Below the pieces are notes generated by a model that was given only the letters and a program-made list of their open reading frames with translations, did not search any database and was not told the origin of the DNA. Source: Luteibacter sp. Sphag1AF (lineage in GTDB: Bacteria > Pseudomonadota > Gammaproteobacteria > Xanthomonadales > Rhodanobacteraceae). From it: a stretch of DNA of 64,000 bases. A program made the position numbers and the translations under genes. The stretch lies in assembly GCF_014192715.1 (NCBI RefSeq), contig NZ_JACHYH010000002.1, positions 62,001-126,000 of the forward strand, written 5' to 3'. Below, piece after piece: positions 33,906-43,024 of this stretch (position 1 is its first letter; each line of letters starts with the position of its first letter).

Positions 33906-34243
33906 ATGATGCGATGAAAAACGGCGTCATCGCACCAGAGGATCGTCTTGCTATCCAGGACGCCAAGCGCAAGGACGTCACCGATACCACCGGCGAGCGC
34001 GCTGCGAAAAAGGCAGGCAGCGGACACAAGTCCGATTCGATGCTTGGCTTACGACAAGAGCGTGCCCCGCGTCAGCACGCCGGGAGGTGTGTGATGGCGG
34101 GCGACCTTTCCGGCTTATGGTTACTTTCGTACCGTCTGCGAGGACCGCGTTTCCGTGCCGGACAAGGTGCGCGAGGACGCACAGGCGCTGCACGTGGTGC
34201 CGCCAAAACGGCGCTGAATATTATGCGGATTATTATGCAACGC
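33906..34243. other. Eroded sequence without an intact gene
   Basis: After the transposase fragment the sequence holds only partial frames, such as MKNGVIAPEDRLAIQDAKRKD and, in another frame, VREDAQALHVVPPKR. They look like decayed coding DNA but match no family I know. No promoter, repeat or RNA is evident before the tRNA terminator. Confidence 0.45.
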
Positions 34244-34280
34244 AAAAAAAACGAAGGCCCCGCATCGCTGCGAGGCCTCG
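34244..34280 (-). terminator. Terminator of tRNA-Ser(CGA)
   Basis: On the minus strand a 10-base-pair stem (AGGCCTCGCA with TGCGGGGCCT, loop GCGA) is followed by CG and eight T. It begins 14 bases past the tRNA 3' end. Confidence 0.88.
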
Positions 34281-34294
34281 TAACTTACTGTTTC

Positions 34295-34384
<90 letters not shown>

Positions 34385-34544
34385 GTGAACGGTCGACGGC
34401 AGGGGTTGAACCCTGCCGGGCCCGCAATGATACGGCGTGAAATGCTCCGTGACAACAGGGATCGCATGGGGCATGCTCACCGTCGCGGGCCGGGGGGTTC
34501 CGCGGCGCCCTTTTCCCTACGTTTTCAGGCAACGCCAGACATTC

Positions 34545-35249
34545 ATGATCGAGTTCGGACACGGCACGCATGCAGGCCTTCGGCGCACGCGCAACGAAGA
34601 TACATACTATGCGGACGCCTCCCTCGGGCTATTCCTCGTGCTGGACGGCATGGGCGGCCATCGCCACGGCGAAGTGGCGGCGGCGGTCGCGCGTGATGGC
34701 GTGGTTGAACAGGTCAACAGCGGGCAGTCGCTGGCCGATGCCATCCGGCTGGTCAACGAGCAGCTGATTTCGAGGTCGCGCGGCCTCAGCGAGCAGCGTC
34801 CCATGGGTACGACCATTGCCGCGGTACGCATCGACAACGGAAGTTTCGAGGCGGCGTGGGTCGGCGACAGCCGGATTTACCGCTTTGACAGTCAGCTGGA
34901 ACAGCTGTCGCACGACCATTCGCTGGTCGAGGCGCTGGTGAATGCCGGTGAGTTGACCGAAGCCGAGGCGCGCAGCCATCCCCAGCGCAATGTGCTGACC
35001 CAGGCGCTTGGCATCACGGCGCCCGGCCAACTGCATATCGGCCTGTGTCGCGGAACGCTGGCGCCGGGCATGCGTCTGCTCCTGTGCACCGATGGCCTCA
35101 CCGATGAGGTGAATGAGGCACGGGTGGCCGGCATCGTCTCCCGCACCGACATCGCGGCGCAGGAGTGTGTGGATCATCTGCTGCTGGAAGCGCTGTCGGG
35201 TACGGCGCGCGACAACATCACGGCCATCCTGGTACGCGCTGCCACCTGA
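34545..35249 (+). CDS. PP2C-family Ser/Thr protein phosphatase
   Basis: A 234-residue metal-dependent phosphatase. Metal-binding and core motifs are in order: RRTRNEDTYYAD, LVLDGMGGHRHGE, GTTIAAV, WVGDSRIYR, LLCTDGLTDEV and DNITAILVR. In many bacteria a relative (Stp/PppA) counters a kinase that controls type VI secretion or growth; no such kinase or secretion gene is here. ATG 34545 is chosen over the frame's upstream start because MIEFGHGTHAG begins the domain. Confidence 0.92.
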   Translation: MIEFGHGTHAGLRRTRNEDTYYADASLGLFLVLDGMGGHRHGEVAAAVARDGVVEQVNSGQSLADAIRLVNEQLISRSRGLSEQRPMGTTIAAVRIDNGSFEAAWVGDSRIYRFDSQLEQLSHDHSLVEALVNAGELTEAEARSHPQRNVLTQALGITAPGQLHIGLCRGTLAPGMRLLLCTDGLTDEVNEARVAGIVSRTDIAAQECVDHLLLEALSGTARDNITAILVRAAT

Positions 35250-35250
35250 T

Positions 35251-35985
35251 TCAGGCCTGCACCACGTCCGCAGCTTCCGCCTCAAGCTTGCGCCACATGC
35301 TGGTGCCGCCTGCCGCCTTGTCCAGAGCATCCAGACGCGCCATGTGTGCCGCCAGCTCTTCGGCATTGGCGCGCAGCACGCGCGGACGCGCGGTAATGGC
35401 GATGTCGTCGAGCACTGCCGTGTTGTTCTGGTTTGCTGACGGGTCGAACGCGAGATCCAGGGCAACCTGCCCCGTGGTCATCGCGATATAGACGTCCGCC
35501 AGCAACTGGGCATCGAGCAAGCCGCCGTGCAGGTCACGATGGGTGTTGTCTACACCCAGGCGCTTGCACAATGCGTCGAGGCTGTTGCGCTGCCCAGGAT
35601 AACGCTCGCGCGCCATCAGCAATGTATCGAGCACACTCGCATGATCGCGCACGCGTCCGTACGACGCACCCGCACGCTTGAGCTCCGCATCCAGGAAGCC
35701 GATATCGAAGCTCGCGTTATGGATGATGAGTTCGGCGCCGGAAATGAACTCGATGAAATCGTCGACAATGTCCTTGAAAAAAGGCTTGTCGAGAAGAAAC
35801 GCATCCTCGATGCCTGTCACCGCACGCGCACCTTCGTCGATGGCGCGCTCAGGATTCAGGTAGGTATGGAATGTGCGACCGCTGGGGCGGCGACCCACCA
35901 TCTCCACCGCACCGATTTCGATGATGCGATGACCCAGGTGCGCTTCAAGACCGGTGGTTTCGGTATCGAGAACAACCTGCCTCAT
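35251..35985 (-). CDS. dnaQ: DNA polymerase III epsilon subunit
   Basis: The 3'-5' proofreading exonuclease of the replicase. The 244-residue product has Exo[12 protein letters not shown], Exo[16 protein letters not shown] motif, and Exo[22 protein letters not shown]. The C-terminal region that binds the polymerase alpha subunit is present. Its ATG overlaps the rnhA stop (ATGA), so it follows rnhA in one transcript. Confidence 0.96.
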   Translation of the reverse strand: MRQVVLDTETTGLEAHLGHRIIEIGAVEMVGRRPSGRTFHTYLNPERAIDEGARAVTGIEDAFLLDKPFFKDIVDDFIEFISGAELIIHNASFDIGFLDAELKRAGASYGRVRDHASVLDTLLMARERYPGQRNSLDALCKRLGVDNTHRDLHGGLLDAQLLADVYIAMTTGQVALDLAFDPSANQNNTAVLDDIAITARPRVLRANAEELAAHMARLDALDKAAGGTSMWRKLEAEAADVVQA

Positions 35986-36437
35986 GCCACCTGCCCCTTT
36001 GCTTTATAAGCGATGGCCTGGTCGCGCGCGGCGACGTCCACGCGTTCGTTTTCCACGTGGCCGTTGTGGCCTTTTACCCATTCCCACGTCACCGTGTGTG
36101 CAGCGGCAGCCGCATCGAGGCGAATCCACAGATCCTGGTTCTTCACCGGCTTCTTGTCGGCCGTTTTCCAGCCGTTCTTGCGCCACTTGGGAACCCACTC
36201 CTGCACGCCCTGGATCACGTATTTGGAATCAGTCATCAGGTGCACGGCGCACGGGCGCGACAGGGCTTCAAGCGCCGAGATGGCGCCCATCATTTCCATG
36301 CGGTTGTTCGTTGTATCAGCTTCGCCACCGGCCAGCATTTTTTCGACGCCCTTGGCCCGCAACAAAGCGGCCCAGCCACCGGGGCCGGGGTTGCCGAGGC
36401 ATGCGCCATCGGTGAAAGCAGCTACTACGTCAGTCAT
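35982..36437 (-). CDS. rnhA: Ribonuclease HI
   Basis: Cuts the RNA strand of RNA-DNA hybrids. The 151-residue product shows the four acidic positions: [38 protein letters not shown] and [12 protein letters not shown]. Length and motifs are standard. It lies between the methyltransferase gene and dnaQ, as in E. coli. Confidence 0.97.
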   Translation of the reverse strand: MTDVVAAFTDGACLGNPGPGGWAALLRAKGVEKMLAGGEADTTNNRMEMMGAISALEALSRPCAVHLMTDSKYVIQGVQEWVPKWRKNGWKTADKKPVKNQDLWIRLDAAAAAHTVTWEWVKGHNGHVENERVDVAARDQAIAYKAKGQVA

Positions 36438-36458
36438 GGATGGTGTGTTTCCTGAGTA

Positions 36459-37139
36459 TCAACGCGCGTTGCGACGCGCGCCTGAAGCAAGAGAGCCCGG
36501 CATGGGGGTAGGCACCGCTGCCAGACGGGGGCGTAAGGGTACGGTAGATGGGCGGCTCTTGCGCGCAATCACCACATATCCACCGCCGAAAACGGATTCC
36601 CCCACCCGGGTACTGTCGCTGCGCGGCAGGAAATGGCCAATGCGCCGCACGGGCTCCAGCTTCATGTCGTCACTGGCGAGGCGCTGACGCCACCACCAGG
36701 GCCAGGTCAGTCGCGGCGGTGCGGCGCCACCACGCCAGTGCACCCACGGAGACCACGGGCCCAGCGGGTGGACGCCGGCAATGGCCAGGGTGCCACCGGG
36801 CTCCAGCACGCGGATGGCTTCCGCCAGGAGCGCCGACGGGCGGGCGCTGACTTCCAGCGCGTGGCGCAGCAGCACCACGCCAAAGGCATCGTCGGCAAAG
36901 GGCAAGGGCTCCAGCCCGCTCGCCTGGATGTCCCCACCAAGCCGGGTGCCCTGAACCTGCACGCTCGCCCAGTGGCCCAGCAGCGGCAACGGCGGCGGCT
37001 CGGCGGCCACGGCGGGCAGCAGATGCAGCCCGTGCTCGCCCGTGCACCGCGCAAGGACGGGGCTCAAGGCGACCGCCTCATCGGCAAACAGGGCCTTCAA
37101 AGGGGCGCTGGAGTAGATATCTGGTTCAAATTTCGGCAT
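36459..37139 (-). CDS. SAM-dependent methyltransferase (YafS-like)
   Basis: A 226-residue class I methyltransferase. It is degenerate at the glycine-rich loop but keeps LPFADDAFGVVLLRHALEV and EAIRVLEPGGTLAIAGVHPLG, the usual motifs of the methyltransferase 11 family. Position between gloB and rnhA is that of E. coli yafS. ATG 37139 is used (an alternative GTG or ATG eight codons up exists). Substrate unknown. Confidence 0.85.
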   Translation of the reverse strand: MPKFEPDIYSSAPLKALFADEAVALSPVLARCTGEHGLHLLPAVAAEPPPLPLLGHWASVQVQGTRLGGDIQASGLEPLPFADDAFGVVLLRHALEVSARPSALLAEAIRVLEPGGTLAIAGVHPLGPWSPWVHWRGGAAPPRLTWPWWWRQRLASDDMKLEPVRRIGHFLPRSDSTRVGESVFGGGYVVIARKSRPSTVPLRPRLAAVPTPMPGSLASGARRNAR

Positions 37140-37353
37140 TGGCTCGCCGGCCCGAGCGTACATGACTGCCAGTGTAGTGGCCCTTGGATGTCGGTTGCAC
37201 GGTTAACAACTCACTAACGATCGGGATATACCCGGCTGATATAGTCCGGCCACCCCGCCGGCCGGATCCCGGATCGCGGGCGCCCAAGGCAGGCGACAAG
37301 CGGATGCTTCTCGCCACCGATGCGCAGGACAGCGCGAACGCTGGAGTGCTTCA

Positions 37354-38118
37354 TTGCAACTGTTACCCGTACCGGCCCTGGCCGACAACTACATCTGGCT
37401 GGCTGCTGACGACGCGGGCAACGCGCTGGTAGTAGACCCCGGTGAGGCCGCTCCCGTGGAAGCGGCCCTGGCCGCGCGCGGCTGGACGCTGCGCCACATC
37501 CTGCTGACGCATCACCACAACGATCATATTGGCGGCGTGTTCGATCTGGTACGCGATCACGACGTTGAAGTGCATGCCCCGTTTGATACGCGCATTCCCT
37601 ACGCCAGCCTGCGTGTGGAAGACGGCGAGGAAATTGTGCTGACCGAGCCTGCGGCGCGCTTCCGGGTCATGGCCGTGCCGGGTCACACCACCACTCATAT
37701 TGCTTATTACGGCGAAGGGCTGCTTTTTTGCGGCGACACGCTGTTCAGCCTCGGCTGCGGCCGCCTCTTCGAAGGCACGCCCGAGCAGATGCTTCATTCG
37801 CTGGACGCGTTCGCCGCACTTCCCGGCAACACGCTGGTCTGCTGCGCGCACGAATACACCGCATCCAATGCCCGTTTCGCGCTCAGCGTCGATCCGGAAA
37901 ATCCGGCGTTGCTTGAACGCAGCGCTGAAGTCACCGCGTTGCGTGACAAAGGACTGCCCAGCGTGCCGGACACCCTGGAGCGCGAACGCGCCGCCAATCC
38001 GTTTTTACGAGTGGACAGCGATGCGCTGGCGCGATGGGCGCAGGCACGCGGGGTCACTCCCTCGCGTGTTGAACGATTTGCGGCATTGCGTGCCGCCAAG
38101 GACGACTTCCGATCATGA
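37354..38118 (+). CDS. gloB: Hydroxyacylglutathione hydrolase (glyoxalase II)
   Basis: Hydrolyses S-D-lactoylglutathione to lactate and glutathione in methylglyoxal removal. The 254-residue product has the binuclear metal motif THHHNDHIGG near residue 52, VPGHTTTHI, FCGDTLFSLGCGRLFEG and CAHEYT. It starts with TTG, 7 bases after GGAG; no ATG lies nearby in frame. It diverges from the yafS-like gene and its stop overlaps mltD. Confidence 0.95.
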   Translation: MQLLPVPALADNYIWLAADDAGNALVVDPGEAAPVEAALAARGWTLRHILLTHHHNDHIGGVFDLVRDHDVEVHAPFDTRIPYASLRVEDGEEIVLTEPAARFRVMAVPGHTTTHIAYYGEGLLFCGDTLFSLGCGRLFEGTPEQMLHSLDAFAALPGNTLVCCAHEYTASNARFALSVDPENPALLERSAEVTALRDKGLPSVPDTLERERAANPFLRVDSDALARWAQARGVTPSRVERFAALRAAKDDFRS

Positions 38119-39320
38119 CCTCCACGTCGCACCACCGCCTTCTTGGCTTGCTTGTTCCCTGCGTTCTCACGGCGTGCGCCGGCGCTCCTCAGCGTCCCGC
38201 CCACCCGCCGCAGGTCAAACCGCCAGAGCCCGTGGTCAGCGATGTGGATGTCCGCCCCAAAATGCTTCGCGCTGCGCCGCCGGAAGACTTCTGGGCTGGC
38301 ATGCGCGAAAGCTTCGCCCTGCCAGGTTGCAGCGCCGATCCGGCCGTCATGTCCTGGGCGCGCACCTATACGCGCAACCCGGCACGCTTTGAACAGCAGG
38401 TCAATGAAGTGCTGCCGCTGATCGTCTATGCGCACAAGTCGGCGATGCAGCATGGCGTCGCGGGTGAGTTCGCTCTGCTGCCCTGGGTGGAAAGCCAGTA
38501 CCGTCACGTACCGGGGGCAAAGAACCGGCCCGCAGGCATGTGGCAGATCATGCCGCAAACAGCGCATACGCTGGGCCTGCGCGTTGAAAAGAACTACGAC
38601 GAACGCCTGGACATCGCCGTGTCCACCGAAGCGGTGATGAACATGATGCGCCGGTACTACGACGATCTGGGCGACTGGCGTCTGGTGGATGTGGCGTACA
38701 ACGCCGGTGAGTTTGGCCTCAAGAAGAAGATTGATGTGCACGGCACGCCGCCGGAAGAACCCGCCATTCCACAGTTGCCGATGAAGGCCAACACCCGTGA
38801 GCACCTGGTCAAGCTGATGGCCATTTCCTGCGTGGTGCGCAATCCCGAAAAATTCAACGTGCACCTGCCGCAGCAAAGCCTGGACGATGCGTTGCAGGTG
38901 GTGAAGGTCGACAATCCGCAGTCGTTGCAGACAGCGGCACGACGCTCGGGCCTGTCGATGGATGACCTTCGCGAATTCAATCCCGCGTATCGCACCACCA
39001 AGGGCACTATCGCTTCGTCGATGCTGCTGCCGAACTCTGCCGCCGAGCAGTATCGCGACGCGGTCAGCAGCGGCGACAACGCGCCTGACGCCGCTGTTGC
39101 GGAAGCCGCGGCGCCTGAAATCACCGCACCGAAAAGCAGCACCGCGAAGAAGGCCAAGGCGGACATCGCGGAAACCACGCATCGCGTCGGTTCCGGCGAA
39201 TCGCTATGGACCATCGCGCGTCGCCACGCGGTCAGCGTGAAGCAGTTGATGCAGTGGAACGATCTGCACACACAGAACGTGAAGCCCGGCCAGGTACTGC
39301 GCCTCACCGCTTCGCGCTGA
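38115..39320 (+). CDS. mltD: Membrane-bound lytic murein transglycosylase D
   Basis: Cleaves peptidoglycan glycan strands with 1,6-anhydro ends. The 401-residue lipoprotein has a lipobox (CVLTAC) at residues 16-21, an SLT domain with [10 protein letters not shown].. and [16 protein letters not shown], and a C-terminal LysM ([20 protein letters not shown]); a second, weaker LysM precedes it. E. coli MltD is similar. ATG overlaps the gloB stop. Confidence 0.94.
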   Translation: MTSTSHHRLLGLLVPCVLTACAGAPQRPAHPPQVKPPEPVVSDVDVRPKMLRAAPPEDFWAGMRESFALPGCSADPAVMSWARTYTRNPARFEQQVNEVLPLIVYAHKSAMQHGVAGEFALLPWVESQYRHVPGAKNRPAGMWQIMPQTAHTLGLRVEKNYDERLDIAVSTEAVMNMMRRYYDDLGDWRLVDVAYNAGEFGLKKKIDVHGTPPEEPAIPQLPMKANTREHLVKLMAISCVVRNPEKFNVHLPQQSLDDALQVVKVDNPQSLQTAARRSGLSMDDLREFNPAYRTTKGTIASSMLLPNSAAEQYRDAVSSGDNAPDAAVAEAAAPEITAPKSSTAKKAKADIAETTHRVGSGESLWTIARRHAVSVKQLMQWNDLHTQNVKPGQVLRLTASR

Positions 39321-39391
39321 CGCATGCGCAGGCGCGCCGCCCCCCGCGCGCCTCATCTGTCATCGCCAACGTTAATCCGGAGAATCTGACC

Positions 39392-40177
39392 ATGGGCTTT
39401 CTTCACGGCAAGCGCGCCCTCATTGTGGGCATCGCCAGCAAACGCTCCATTGCATGGGGAATCGCCGAGGCCATGCATCGCGAAGGTGCGCAGCTGGCTT
39501 TCACCTATCAGAACGAACGCCTGAAAGATCGCGTGGATGAAGCGGCCAATGAGTTCTCGTCCAACATCGTGCTGGAGTGCGATGTGGCCAACGACGAGCA
39601 CATCGAGCGCGTATTCCGGGATCTGGGTACGCACTGGGATGGTTTCGACATCCTGGTGCACTCCGTGGGTTTCGCTCCTCGCGAAGCGTTGCAGGGCGAG
39701 TATCTGGACAACCTTACGCGCGAGAATTTTTCCGTCGCGCACGACATTTCCAGTTACAGCCTGGCGGCACTGGCCAAGGCCGCGCGCCCGCAGATGAAGG
39801 GACGCAACGGCGCGATCCTCACGCTGAGCTATCTCGGTGCGGAACGCGCATTACCCGGCTACAACGTGATGGGTCTGGCCAAGGCCAGCCTGGAAACGAA
39901 CGTGCGCTACCTCGCTTATAACCTCGGGCCGGAAGGCACGCGCGTCAACGCCATTTCTGCCGGCCCCATCAAGACGCTGGCCGCGTCGGGCGTCGGTGGC
40001 TTTGGCGGCATCCTCAAGGTGGTCAGAGAGGTGTCGCCGCTTCGGCGCAACGTCACGCAGGAAGAAGTCGGCAACGTGGCCGCGTTCCTTTGCTCAGACC
40101 TCGCCTCGGGCGTGACTGGCGAAGTGACCTACGTGGATGGCGGATTCAATATTGTGGGGATGACCGGCGTTTCATAA
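39392..40177 (+). CDS. fabI: Enoyl-ACP reductase (NADH), FabI type
   Basis: Performs the last step of each fatty acid elongation cycle. The 261-residue product opens with [20 protein letters not shown] and has [13 protein letters not shown] and the catalytic Tyr/Lys set in [13 protein letters not shown]. These are the residues of triclosan-binding FabI; no FabV- or FabK-type gene is in the window. ATG 39392 follows CCGGAGAATC. It is separate from the fab operon, with its own terminator. Confidence 0.95.
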   Translation: MGFLHGKRALIVGIASKRSIAWGIAEAMHREGAQLAFTYQNERLKDRVDEAANEFSSNIVLECDVANDEHIERVFRDLGTHWDGFDILVHSVGFAPREALQGEYLDNLTRENFSVAHDISSYSLAALAKAARPQMKGRNGAILTLSYLGAERALPGYNVMGLAKASLETNVRYLAYNLGPEGTRVNAISAGPIKTLAASGVGGFGGILKVVREVSPLRRNVTQEEVGNVAAFLCSDLASGVTGEVTYVDGGFNIVGMTGVS

Positions 40178-40207
40178 CGCCCCGACGCGCGTCACCGCAA
40201 CAAAAAA

Positions 40208-40233
40208 AGACGCCCCTCGTACGAGGGGCGTCT
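40208..40233. terminator. Bidirectional terminator between fabI and ppiD
   Basis: A perfect 26-base palindrome (stem AGACGCCCCTCGT) lies between the convergent fabI and ppiD genes. An A-run at 40202-40208 gives a U-tract for the ppiD direction. Confidence 0.85.
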
Positions 40234-40260
40234 TCTTATGTGACGCAGCAATTGCGAGGC

Positions 40261-42168
40261 TTACATGCGATCTTCAGCAATCTTCACTTCGGCCTTGGCC
40301 TTCAACGCATCAATGTATTCAAGCGTGGCGGCGTAAGCATTCAGGTCCATCATCTGGCCGCGAACAGCGTCGCGCTGGGCCTTCTCGACCTTGGACGGAT
40401 CACCCTCGGTGACCTTGTCGACGGCCAGCACGGCGTACGTGCCGTTGCCCGTGGCCACAGCGGTCCAGCTCGGCTTGCCTGCCACCGGACGCGGAGCCGT
40501 GAACACCACCGGCAGCAAGGCGGGCGGAAGCGTGGCCGCGGTGGCGCGGTCACGGCGATCAAGCTCAGCAACGGTCTTGATCGGTGCCTTGATCAGCGTG
40601 GCAGCATCGCCACCCTTCTGCAGTTCGGCCAGCAGCGCGTCGGACTGCTTCTTCGCAAGCACTTCCACGCGCTCATCAAGGATGCTCTGGCGGACGGCAT
40701 CGCGAACGTCGGCAAGCGCCTTGGGCGTGGCCGGCACGTGCTTGGCAAGATGCATCACGATGGCGTCGTCGTTGGACAACTGCACCAGCGACGAGTTGTT
40801 GCCCTGAACCAGCACGTCGTCCGCAAAGGCAACGGTCACGAACTTGGGATTGGCTGCCAGGCCTTCGCCGCCCGTACGGGCAAACATCGGCGAGGTCTGG
40901 ATGGTCAGACCCATTTCCTTGGCGGTCGGCTCAAGCGAACCGGCGTTATGTTCGGTCGAATCGGCCAGCTGACCTGCACGCTCGTTGTACAGACGGGCAC
41001 GCTCGGCCTTCGTCCAGTCAGCCGCCAGTTCACCGCGGACTTCTTCAAACGGCTTGGCGTTGCCGGTGCGCGCATCGCGCAGCCAGATGATGTGATAACC
41101 CTCGTCCGGCGACAGCACCGGCTTGGAAATCTCGCCCTTGTGCATGGAGAAAAGCGCGGTATCGAACGCGGCATTGGCCACGCCCTTTTCCAGCCAGCCC
41201 AGATCGCCACCAAGGCGACGGGAGCCCAGATCTTCGGAGTTGTCCTGCGCGAGCTTCGCGAAGTTTTCCGGCGTGGCTTCCGACGCGATCTTCGTCGCCT
41301 TGTCGAGCGCGGCCTTCTGCTGCTCCGGCGTGGCGTTCTTCGGCACGTTGATGAGGATGTGTGATACCTCGCGCTGTTCCGGCTGTGCGTAGCGCTGCTT
41401 GTTCTTCTCAAAGAACTCGTGCAGCTGAGCATCCGTCGGCTCATCCAGCTTCAGCTCCGAGCCCTTCACCTCCAGGTACTGGACCGACACCTGTTCGGGC
41501 GTGGTGTACTGGGCAATGTGGGACTTGTAGTACGCCTCAAGCTCGGCATCGGACACGTTGCTGTCCGGCAGTTCCGGACGCGGCAGCTCGGCATAGCGCA
41601 GGTCGCGCTTCTGACCGGCAATGCGGAAGTACGCATCCAGCTCGGCATCCGTGGCGATGGTAGTCGCCGAGATGGCGCCAGGCAGAAGGCTGACTTCCAG
41701 CGAGTTGCGGGTCTTGGTTTCGTAGCCAACCGGCGTGAGGCCCATGTTGGCCAGCACAGCCTGATACACCTTCGGACTGAAAGCGCCATCGACCTGGAAG
41801 CCCGGATCGCTGGCGATGACATCGCGCACGGCGTCATTGGTCACGACCAGACCGAGGTCGGTGGCTGCCTGGCGCAGCACCACCTGGTTGATCAGGCGGT
41901 CCAGCACCTGGCGCTTCATTTCCGGCTTTTCGAAATCAGCAGGCGTATAAGGCGAGTTCGGTGTCTGGGCAGCATTCTGTCGCGCGTCGTTCAGCGCCGA
42001 CTGCATGTCTTGCTGGGAGATCTCGTGATCACCAACCTTGGCGACGAAGGTGTCGACACGGTTCATGAAGTACGACTCGATACCGAAGAAGGCGACCGCA
42101 AATACGCAGACGCCGAGCACCAGGATCGAGGGCCATCCGGACAGCTTGTTACGCAGTGCTTGCAGCAT
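40261..42168 (-). CDS. ppiD: Periplasmic folding chaperone PpiD
   Basis: An inner-membrane-anchored chaperone with peptidyl-prolyl isomerase domain, which helps newly exported outer membrane proteins. The 635-residue product has one N-terminal helix (ILVLGVCVFAVAFFG), SurA-like N region and a parvulin-like domain (residues about 265-365: EVSHILINVPKNATP, LGGDLGWLEKG and DEGYHIIWLRD). The usual length is 620-650. It follows tRNA genes and hupB. Confidence 0.94.
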   Translation of the reverse strand: MLQALRNKLSGWPSILVLGVCVFAVAFFGIESYFMNRVDTFVAKVGDHEISQQDMQSALNDARQNAAQTPNSPYTPADFEKPEMKRQVLDRLINQVVLRQAATDLGLVVTNDAVRDVIASDPGFQVDGAFSPKVYQAVLANMGLTPVGYETKTRNSLEVSLLPGAISATTIATDAELDAYFRIAGQKRDLRYAELPRPELPDSNVSDAELEAYYKSHIAQYTTPEQVSVQYLEVKGSELKLDEPTDAQLHEFFEKNKQRYAQPEQREVSHILINVPKNATPEQQKAALDKATKIASEATPENFAKLAQDNSEDLGSRRLGGDLGWLEKGVANAAFDTALFSMHKGEISKPVLSPDEGYHIIWLRDARTGNAKPFEEVRGELAADWTKAERARLYNERAGQLADSTEHNAGSLEPTAKEMGLTIQTSPMFARTGGEGLAANPKFVTVAFADDVLVQGNNSSLVQLSNDDAIVMHLAKHVPATPKALADVRDAVRQSILDERVEVLAKKQSDALLAELQKGGDAATLIKAPIKTVAELDRRDRATAATLPPALLPVVFTAPRPVAGKPSWTAVATGNGTYAVLAVDKVTEGDPSKVEKAQRDAVRGQMMDLNAYAATLEYIDALKAKAEVKIAEDRM

Positions 42169-42250
42169 GATGCGACTCGCGGTTCATGCCATCGTTTTAT
42201 CGACGGCTGTAGACAAAACAAAGGCGCCACACGGGCGCCTTTGCAGACTA

Positions 42251-42327
42251 TGGCGGAGTGGACGGGACTCGAACCCGCGACCTCCGGCGTGACAGGCCAG
42301 CATTCTAACCGACTGAACTACCACTCC
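42251..42327 (-). tRNA. tRNA-Asp, anticodon GTC
   Basis: A 77-base tRNA with acceptor GGAGTGG paired with CCACTCC, anticodon loop CTGTCAC and encoded CCA. It is 8 bases downstream of tRNA-Val. Confidence 0.96.
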
Positions 42328-42335
42328 GCGTCCGT

Positions 42336-42410
42336 TGGTGGGTGCTGAGGGGATCGAACCCCCGACCAGCGCCGTGTAAAGGCGACGCTCTACCGCTGAG
42401 CTAAGCACCC
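42336..42410 (-). tRNA. tRNA-Val, anticodon TAC
   Basis: A 75-base tRNA with acceptor GGGTGCT, anticodon loop TTTACAC and encoded CCA. It lies 16 bases past the hupB stop, the usual hupB-tRNA-ppiD layout. Confidence 0.95.
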
Positions 42411-42426
42411 AATAACGGGGAGCTGG

Positions 42427-42699
42427 TTAGTTTAGGTGATCCTTGAGCGCCTTGCCAGCCTTGAATGCCGGAACGTTGGACGCGTTGATCTTGATTTCTT
42501 CATTCGTGCGCGGGTTGCGACCCGTGCGGGCAGCGCGCTTGCGCGCCGTGAACGTGCCGAAGCCGACGAGAGCAACGTCTTCGTTATGCTTCAGGCGATC
42601 CTTCACGATTTCCATCAGGGCATCGAGAGCACGGCCAGCGTCCGCCTTGGTCAGCTCGGAGCGTTCTGCGATGGCGGTGATGAGTTCGGATTTATTCAT
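42427..42699 (-). CDS. hupB: DNA-binding protein HU-beta
   Basis: A 90-residue histone-like protein that bends and compacts DNA. It has [16 protein letters not shown], the [25 protein letters not shown] DNA-binding arm (read in pieces) and a C-terminal [12 protein letters not shown]. It lies downstream of lon, as in E. coli. Confidence 0.97.
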   Translation of the reverse strand: MNKSELITAIAERSELTKADAGRALDALMEIVKDRLKHNEDVALVGFGTFTARKRAARTGRNPRTNEEIKINASNVPAFKAGKALKDHLN

Positions 42700-43024
42700 T
42701 ACGTGAGACTCCCTTGAACAGTGATTCGGCCCGCGTGGTTCGTTTGGGACGAGAAGACATCAGGTCGGATGAGCACGTGGCGGCAGATCCGACCCCGCTA
42801 TCTGAAACGTACCGTTGCGATACGGCATGATTGCGGTGCCGCCTTTATACCAGCGCCCCGGAACCATCGCAATACGAGCAATGCCAAGGCTTTCAGCCCG
42901 GATGCATATATCGGCGGCCCTTGCGGCGAACGCAAAAAACGGTTAATGGCGCATTGCAACACGCACATCCAGATGCAAACGAGGACGTGCTGATACACGC
43001 CCTCGTTTGCTGATTACAACGCCA
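42700..43024. other. lon-hupB intergenic region with hairpin
   Basis: About 325 bases with no gene. Positions 42975-43010 form a long hairpin: GCAAACGAGG pairs with CCTCGTTTGC, the stem extending inward with one mismatch to about 15 pairs and a 6-base loop. It lies 15 bases after the lon stop and lacks a U-tract, so it may end or stabilise lon mRNA. The remainder presumably holds the hupB promoter. Confidence 0.6.
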
